From Nocardia shimofusensis NBRC 100134 (lineage in GTDB: Bacteria > Actinomycetota > Actinomycetes > Mycobacteriales > Mycobacteriaceae): 64,000 bases of DNA. The stretch's first letter is position 1. Every line of letters begins with the position of its first letter. The stretch spans positions 62,001 through 126,000 of the forward strand of contig NZ_BDBT01000002.1 of assembly GCF_001613125.1 (NCBI RefSeq), read 5' to 3'. Below are positions 59,250-64,000 of this stretch, one piece after another. The position numbers and the translations under genes were made by a program. The notes beneath the pieces are model-generated. The model did no database searches. It saw nothing but the letters and a program-made list of their open reading frames with translations, and was not told the DNA's origin.

Positions 59250-59345
59250 TCAATCCTCCGTGTCCGAACGGCGTTTCCTGGTGCCGATCAGGTCGCCGGC
59301 GCTGTCGTCGAGAGTGAATGCTTCCCGCGGCGCCTTGTACTTCAC
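59250..59345 (-). CDS. Possible 31-residue peptide upstream of the desaturase
   Basis: GTG at 59345 starts VKYKAPREAFTLDDSAG and ends in TRKRRSDTED; its TGA stops one base before the desaturase ATG, which would couple their translation. AAGAGA lies upstream of the GTG at a plausible distance. The peptide is charged and has no cysteine. It could be a leader peptide, a small accessory protein or chance. The desaturase ribosome binding site (GGAGG) lies inside its last codons. Confidence 0.35.
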   Translation of the reverse strand: MKYKAPREAFTLDDSAGDLIGTRKRRSDTED

Positions 59346-59590
59346 TGAACAATCTCTTAAGCGGTCGCCGAGGCGCCCGCGCGAGGCGGGGCGAGAGGCG
59401 GACCGGCATCGCCGGACCTCGTTGCGCGGCGGACGGAATCGCCGTGCCCGGCGATGTCGCGACAATGGCAGCGCCGCGGACCGGCCTCCCCGCCGGCCTG
59501 CGATTCCGTTGTCGGAGTGTATTTTTCGCGTACCCCCACCGCCCTGCCGGAGCAGGGACGGCGGGTCAGATGAAAGCGCTGGGAACGCAG

Positions 59591-59637
59591 CCGGTCCGGA
59601 AACGCGAGCGGCTGTGCCGTCTCACGCTCCGGACCGG
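59591..59637 (-). terminator. Probable terminator after lprG
   Basis: CCGGTCCGG (59591-59599) and CCGGACCGG (59629-59637) form a perfect 9-bp stem with a 29-base loop, about 20 bases after the lprG stop. The loop is long, so folding in vivo is uncertain. Confidence 0.5.
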
Positions 59638-59659
59638 GTGTCCTGTCGCCTGCCCGGCG

Positions 59660-60502
59660 TCAGCTCGCGGGCTTGATGACGTTGACCGGCTCCGCCCACT
59701 TGGACAGGGTCACCTCGACGGTGCCACCGTCCTTGTCGACGACGGCGCGCACCAGGTTCGGGCCGTCACCGGTGGAGGCGGCGTCCGACGGGCGGGTCGA
59801 TTCCGAACCGGCGTCGCTCGGCGGCGGCACGTCGGCGATCCACAGCGTGATCGGCATGGTGCCCGCACCCTCGCCCAGACGCGGCACGACCGGGTCGATG
59901 ACCGAGCCGTCGATGGTGCCGGTGACCTTGACGACGGCGATGCCCTCGACGGTCTCGCGGCCCTCGGCCTTCGGGTTCTTCACCTGCGCGATGACATTGG
60001 CCAAGCCCTTGTCCTTGTCCAGGATCACGCCCGGATCGTAGACCTGCTCGGCCGGCCCGACGGGCGCGTAGCTGGAGCTGTTGACCGCGGTGTAGAGCGT
60101 CTTGTCGATCACGATGAACTTCGTGTCGATGAACGGCTCCTCGGGCTTGGTCCTGACCTTGGCCTCCCCCATGGCCTGGCCCGCGCCTTGCGGCTGGTTG
60201 GTCACGTCCGCGGAGACGCTTTCCACCGGCAGATTCGGCACATCGGTCACCTGGATGTCGAGATGCACCGACTGCAGGGTCTGGGTGGTCCGCGAGGACT
60301 CCTGGATGATCTGCGCGGCGTCGGGCAGCGGCCCGGTCACCGGCGCGGCGGTGGTGTCGCCGCCGTCGTCGGACGACGAGCAGCCCGCCACCAGCGCCGC
60401 GATCAGCGATGCCGCCAGCAGCGCGGGCGCGGCACCGCTCAGCCGCGAGCGGCGGGATCGCTTGTTGCGCAGGGCAGAGCCCCGCATGGTCTTGTCGGTC
60501 AC
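59660..60502 (-). CDS. lprG: LprG-family lipoprotein
   Basis: A 280-residue lipoprotein carrying triacylated glycolipids to the cell surface. A basic N-terminus, hydrophobic helix and lipobox AALVAGC (Cys near residue 43) give a lipidation site. The mature domain matches M. tuberculosis LprG closely: PLPDAAQIIQES, DPGVILDKDKGLANV, KAEGRETVEG and the C-terminal VTLSKWAEPVNVIKP. A Ser/Asp/Pro-rich insert occurs near residue 240. GTG at 60502 is used; ATG at 60487 is possible. The MFS partner P55, adjacent in mycobacteria, is absent here. Confidence 0.9.
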   Translation of the reverse strand: MTDKTMRGSALRNKRSRRSRLSGAAPALLAASLIAALVAGCSSSDDGGDTTAAPVTGPLPDAAQIIQESSRTTQTLQSVHLDIQVTDVPNLPVESVSADVTNQPQGAGQAMGEAKVRTKPEEPFIDTKFIVIDKTLYTAVNSSSYAPVGPAEQVYDPGVILDKDKGLANVIAQVKNPKAEGRETVEGIAVVKVTGTIDGSVIDPVVPRLGEGAGTMPITLWIADVPPPSDAGSESTRPSDAASTGDGPNLVRAVVDKDGGTVEVTLSKWAEPVNVIKPAS

Positions 60503-60754
60503 GTGTACCCCCGGAGAGTTTCCGTGGCGCCGGCGTGTTCCGGCGCCTGTGTACGAGGCAGCGACGCTGCCCCGCACAGAGTATGCAAGCACATCGGAGT
60601 ACGCGCGAGTGATCGGGCAGAACCTTTTCCGGCAAGGGTCTTGCGGCCACTGTCCGCGGGCACGGCCGGGGACAGGGACTGGTGTCAGGGCGATCACCCC
60701 TCGTCCATGATCGCCCTGACACGACCCGCATGATGAACAGCGGCGCCCACCATA

Positions 60755-61200
60755 TCAGTGGCGGCTCGCTGCGAAGCGCTGTTCGCCGCGGCGCCGGGAG
60801 CGTGCCAGCGCGCGGCCACCGAGGACGGTGCTGACCAGCCCCAACACCACGGCGATAGCGGCACCGACAATCCCGTTGCCGGTACCCGGCCCGCCGTCGG
60901 CGGTGGCGGCGAACAGCCCGCCGAGGACCACGCCGGCCGTTCCCGCTACCAGGGCCACCACAGCGGCTCTCGTCCTCGCGACGGTCCCGATACGCCCACC
61001 GGAGCGGGTCAGCGCCGGCCCGCCGCTGATCACGCCGATCAGTCCCACCAGCGCGGTCAGCGTGGGCCCGACTCGCCCGGAGGTCATGCCGGTGACAGCG
61101 GCGTCGGGCTGGACCGCGGCATCGGCACCGCAGGCACAGCGAGCGCGATACCGGCGAGCGGGGCGACGGCCACCGTGGTGAGCTGGAAAACTCGACCCAT
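60755..61200 (-). pseudogene. DUF6223-like membrane protein gene with a frameshift in the signal region
   Basis: From about 61100 to 60755 the frame encodes AAVTGMTSGRVGPTLTALVG, three hydrophobic helices and GRALARSRRR, consistent with DUF6223-like proteins. The signal peptide MGRVFQLTTVAVAPLAGIALA (ATG at 61200) lies in a different frame, and the two frames meet near 61125-61145. A single indel therefore separates signal peptide from mature domain. A shorter product from ATG 61087 (110 residues) is conceivable. It sits beside a histidine-kinase remnant, so decay of the locus is plausible; a sequencing error cannot be excluded. Confidence 0.6.
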
Positions 61201-61241
61201 CCGATACTGCGGGGCGACCGGCCATCGAACATCGTGCGGCT

Positions 61242-61625
61242 GAAGACAATTCCGCTACCGCCGATGCGGTAGCCGACCATCCGGACAATGCGGCGCGCCC
61301 ACGGAACTTCGACGTGCCCGCCGTCGCATTCCTGTTCGCGGTGTATGCCGCCGTGCGGGCCGGTCATCGCGTCGTCGCGGTGGCGGGGTCGGCGATCGTG
61401 GTGGCCTCGCTACCGCTCGCGGTCCTGGTGTCGGTACGCGACACGGGTGAGGCGTTCGCGCAGGCCTCACCGATGTGGCGGACCTGGTGGAACGGGCCCG
61501 TGCGTCCGGCCTGGACGCGACGCTGACCATCGAAGGACGGCACCGGGATCTGCCTGTCGCGGTGGATCGGACCGGCTACCGGATCGTCCAGGAGTCACTG
61601 AACAACATCGCCCGGCGGCGTTCGC
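61242..61625 (+). pseudogene. Remnant of a two-component sensor histidine kinase
   Basis: Two kinase fragments are joined. One frame gives the membrane segment VPAVAFLFAVYAAVRAGHR...GSAIVVASLPLAVL (about 61310-61470). Another gives VADLVERARASGLDATLTI and RTGYRIVQESLNNIA (about 61475-61615), the region just before and including the N-box start of a NarL-type kinase ATPase domain. The dimerisation/phosphoacceptor part and the rest of the ATPase domain are missing. The sequence stops at the downstream end of the Rieske gene (stop at 61628), marking a rearrangement junction. Confidence 0.7.
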
Positions 61626-61627
61626 GA

Positions 61628-62635
61628 CTATTGCGTCCGCTGTCGGTAGCGGCGTTCGGCGTAGGCCAGGTCGTCGCGCCACAGCCGGGCCGCGGCGCGG
61701 GTCATCATCGGCCGCAGGAAGCGGGTGGCGTGGTGGGCGCGGGCGAAGCCGGGTCGGGTGGAGTCGGCGATGACCGCCTCGATGACAGCGGTGCGTGGTT
61801 GTCCGTCTGGTCCGGGGCCGAGTGGTGTGGCGTGGGTTTCGACGACGCTGCCGGATCCTTCGCCGTCGACGATGCGCATGGTGACGGTCCGGGGCTCCGG
61901 GCTGGTGAACTCGGCTCGCACGGGAACGCCGAGCCATCGGCCGACTCGGAAGGTGACCGCGACGAGGAACCGGTCCTCGGATTCGGTCGCGTCCTGGTGC
62001 AGGGGTGGGGTTTCGAGTACTTCGAGGTGAGTGAAGGAGTAAGGGTGAAACCAGGCGCCGTGCCAGGGGTCGAGCCGGTTGGCGACGATGTCGGCGGGTT
62101 CGCACACACCGCTGACGGTCGCTACCGCGGAGATGGCGCGGTGCGCGGGCGGGCGGGCGCCGATCACGGGTGTGTCGAGGGGGCTGCCGTCGTCGACGGG
62201 GTCGAGGCGGACCCAGGCCAGGACGCCGTCGTCGTGGCAGGGTAGCGGTGTCCAGCCGGGTGCGCCGCCGCGGTCCAGGCGCAGTCCGTGCCATCGGCAC
62301 ACGAGGGCGCCGCAGTCGATGTGTGCTTGCGCCATCGGTGCCCCCAGGTGTGGGCACGCTCCCGGACCCACGGCGAGTCGCTGTCGCCGGTCGCGCCACG
62401 CGACGAGTTCGGTTCCGGCGACAGTGAATCCGAACGGCCGATCGGTGCGGATGTCTCGGCTGGCCGCGAAGACATACCAGTTTCCGGATGGGCGTCGTTG
62501 GGCACGTTCGAGTGCGGCGGAGATGATGGCGGGTTTCGCGGCGCGGTAGGTCGGTTGCTGGTCGGTCCAGCGGCCGGGATCGAGGGGTTGCAGCGGCCAT
62601 CGGCCGGGCCACCGCCGAGACAGGATGTTGTTCAT
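61628..62635 (-). CDS. Rieske-type iron-sulfur protein of the carotenoid locus (DUF5914-like C-terminus)
   Basis: A 335-residue oxidoreductase component. The Rieske [2Fe-2S] ligands are visible as CPHLG near residue 94 and CRWHG near residue 112. The C-terminal part (from about 165) resembles the DUF5914 domain found with CrtU-type enzymes. ATG at 62635 overlaps the upstream crtU-like stop (ATGA), so the two are translationally coupled and probably act together on a carotenoid end group. Its 3' end abuts the histidine-kinase fragment. Confidence 0.85.
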   Translation of the reverse strand: MNNILSRRWPGRWPLQPLDPGRWTDQQPTYRAAKPAIISAALERAQRRPSGNWYVFAASRDIRTDRPFGFTVAGTELVAWRDRRQRLAVGPGACPHLGAPMAQAHIDCGALVCRWHGLRLDRGGAPGWTPLPCHDDGVLAWVRLDPVDDGSPLDTPVIGARPPAHRAISAVATVSGVCEPADIVANRLDPWHGAWFHPYSFTHLEVLETPPLHQDATESEDRFLVAVTFRVGRWLGVPVRAEFTSPEPRTVTMRIVDGEGSGSVVETHATPLGPGPDGQPRTAVIEAVIADSTRPGFARAHHATRFLRPMMTRAAARLWRDDLAYAERRYRQRTQ

Positions 62636-64000
62636 CGGGGGTCCTCAACTCGCGCGGGCGCCGATCCGTAGCGGGTGGCGAGTCGGCGGAGTAGGGCGTT
62701 GCGGCCGCTGGTCGGCACGGTGTGCAGGTCGTGACCGGGTAGTCCCCATCGGGTGAGCAAGGTGTTCGCCGCTGTCCACCCGGTGGTGGCGGCGCGTTCC
62801 ATCAAGGCGACGGGCAGGTCGATGCGGATGCCGTCGCCGGCCAGCACGAGCTGGTCGTGTGGTGTGCGGACAGGGGGCCGGTGCGCGTGGTCGCCTGCTC
62901 CGAACAGAGGGCAGTCCTGGTTCCATTGCAGGTGTTCACCGAGGATCTCGGCGTCGGCGGTTTCCGGGTAGAGGCGGTTCAACCGAGCGAGTAGCCGGGC
63001 GCGGATATCGTGCTCCTGGGCCGGCGTGAGCTGCTGGGGCAGGGCGTAGGCGTGGAGTTCCAGCACGGCGCCGCCGTGGCGATCGGCCCACGTGCGGGCT
63101 TGTTGCTCGTAGTGGTTCACCACACTGATGTTGTCGAGCGGGGAGAGCCCTCCGGTAGCCAGGAACGCCGGGCGATGCGGCGCGACCGGTGTGTTCAGCC
63201 AGATCCGGTACACCAGAAACGGTGGCGCGCTGCGTAACCGCCCGACCGATGCGCGCCAGGCGTCGTCGCCGAGTTGTGGTGAGTGCTCGACGATGCGACG
63301 CAGACCGGCGACATCGGTGGCGATGACCACAGCGTCGGCGGCGATAGCGCGACCGTCTCGTTCGTACACCCGGAAGGTGCGGTCGCCACCGGGTTCCACG
63401 GCGGTGACCGTGATGTCGGTGCGGATCTGGACGTCGCGCGATGCGAGATAGTCGCGCAGCGGCGACCACAAGGCGGTGTCGTAATTCGAGGTGGGGACGT
63501 CGAACAGCAGCCCTTCGCTGGAGCCGAGGAAGTAGATGTGGAACATGGTCGCCAGCTCGGCCGCCGACAGCTGGGTCGGTGGCGCGAAGAAGCTGCGGGA
63601 GAACACGTCGAAGGCAAGATGGCGAGCGGTCGCGGGGAAGTTGATCCGCTGCAGGAAGGTTTCGGCGTCGAGGTGGTCGAGCTGATCGTAGATCGCGGGC
63701 ACGGACACCGCCGCGAGCGGCGCCGCGGCGCGCGCATCGACGCGGCGCAAGTCCGCCAGCGGGAAGGTGTGGCTGCGGGCGGCGAACGCGAGGGCGTTCC
63801 ATGGCGGGGTCCGCGGCAGGCCTCGGAAGGTGTCGCGTCGTCCGTGCCCGTCGATGAGGGGGTAGTCGTCGATTGCTACGAGTCGGCGCAGCTCCGGATC
63901 GGTGCGGCGCAGTAGTGCGCGCAGATTGTAGTACTGGCGGAAGAAGGCGTGGAATCCACGGTTGACCGCGATCGCGGTGCCGTCGGGCAAGGTGTCGGTC
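62632..64000 (-). CDS. crtU: CrtU-like carotenoid FAD-dependent desaturase/methyltransferase, 5'-truncated by the window edge
   Basis: About 456 C-terminal residues are visible and the frame stays open to base 64000; the FAD-binding N-terminus lies outside. Recognisable parts are VNRGFHAFFRQYYNLRALLRR, the amino-oxidase strand AADAVVIATDVAGLRRIV near the middle, and a C-terminal flavin block LVLAGDGIRIDLPVALMERAATTGW. CrtU converts beta-carotene ends to aromatic rings (isorenieratene pathway). The coupled Rieske gene supports this. Amino-oxidase family assignment is firm; aromatising activity is inference. Confidence 0.8.
   Translation of the reverse strand, partial: TDTLPDGTAIAVNRGFHAFFRQYYNLRALLRRTDPELRRLVAIDDYPLIDGHGRRDTFRGLPRTPPWNALAFAARSHTFPLADLRRVDARAAAPLAAVSVPAIYDQLDHLDAETFLQRINFPATARHLAFDVFSRSFFAPPTQLSAAELATMFHIYFLGSSEGLLFDVPTSNYDTALWSPLRDYLASRDVQIRTDITVTAVEPGGDRTFRVYERDGRAIAADAVVIATDVAGLRRIVEHSPQLGDDAWRASVGRLRSAPPFLVYRIWLNTPVAPHRPAFLATGGLSPLDNISVVNHYEQQARTWADRHGGAVLELHAYALPQQLTPAQEHDIRARLLARLNRLYPETADAEILGEHLQWNQDCPLFGAGDHAHRPPVRTPHDQLVLAGDGIRIDLPVALMERAATTGWTAANTLLTRWGLPGHDLHTVPTSGRNALLRRLATRYGSAPARVEDPR

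Larger units (their letters stand above)
59249..59659. other. Intergenic stretch between the PKS locus and lprG
   Basis: Apart from the possible peptide at 59250-59345, it holds a small hairpin CCCTGC-CGGA-GCAGGG (59542-59557) and the larger inverted repeat at 59591-59637. The promoter for the desaturase-PKS-exporter operon should lie near 59350-59530, where short AT-rich tracts (AATCTCTTAA; GTATTTTTC) occur. No open reading frame is convincing. Confidence 0.5.

Overview
The window is chromosomal DNA of very high GC from a mycolic-acid actinobacterium, most likely Nocardia or a close relative. The evidence is the strong GC bias at third codon positions, frequent GTG/TTG starts, promoters with a TANNNT box just upstream of start codons (leaderless type), a complete ergothioneine set, mycobacterial-type LprG, RpfB, EgtA-E, Pmt and FAAL homologues, and a carotenoid-type CrtU. 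Much of the left two thirds corresponds, in broken and inverted blocks, to the Mycobacterium tuberculosis Rv1001-Rv1020 neighbourhood (arcA, pmt, rsmI, metG, tatD, rpfB, ksgA, ispE, pks16-like FAAL, pth, rplY, prs, glmU, TetR, mfd). This synteny is from memory, not a computed alignment.

Layout. 1-7.3 kb: mfd (cut by the window edge), a gamma-butyrolactone-receptor-like TetR, the TetR beside glmU, tRNA-Gln(UUG), and glmU-prs with a strong terminator. 7.3-10.4 kb: a small secreted protein, two Pro/Gly/Tyr-rich membrane proteins with tandem repeats, and a DUF2461 protein. 10.5-18.2 kb: egtABCD on the minus strand with egtE divergent, egtE abutting an RNase Z gene, then a START-like protein. 18.4-23.2 kb: a fatty acyl-AMP ligase converging on pth-rplY, then prfC. 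23.2-27.6 kb: a repeat-bearing SnoaL-like protein and a three-gene module of a DUF445 membrane protein flanked by two DUF4393/Abi-alpha-like paralogues. 27.7-36 kb: ABC-F, ispE, an orphan CopZ with a CsoR-type operator, ksgA, rpfB (with a consensus Crp-type palindrome upstream), tatD, metG. 36-43.8 kb: a PEP-mutase-like enzyme, SoxR, arginine deiminase and a GntR regulator, pmt, rsmI, a VapBC-type toxin-antitoxin pair and a PimC-like mannosyltransferase.

43.8-64 kb is the more accessory part. An operon links a GNAT/N-acyl-amino-acid-synthase-like acyltransferase, a ThiF(E1)-nitroreductase fusion and a GAF-GGDEF-EAL c-di-GMP enzyme. Next come two tandem GyrI-like domain proteins, a membrane acyltransferase with an SGNH domain, and two paralogous secreted proteins that share an almost identical 5' leader hairpin. 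A small biosynthetic locus follows: a possible 31-residue peptide, a cytochrome-b5/desaturase fusion, a type III polyketide synthase and a cyclic-peptide-type ABC exporter carrying a His/Pro/Gly-rich insert. The window ends with lprG, a decayed DUF6223/histidine-kinase locus, and a Rieske plus CrtU carotenoid pair whose downstream end lies directly on the histidine-kinase fragment.

The strongest candidates for undescribed biology are the E1-nitroreductase/acyltransferase/c-di-GMP operon, the type III PKS-desaturase-exporter locus, and the DUF4393-DUF445-DUF4393 module. All functional claims for these are inference from domain content and gene order.
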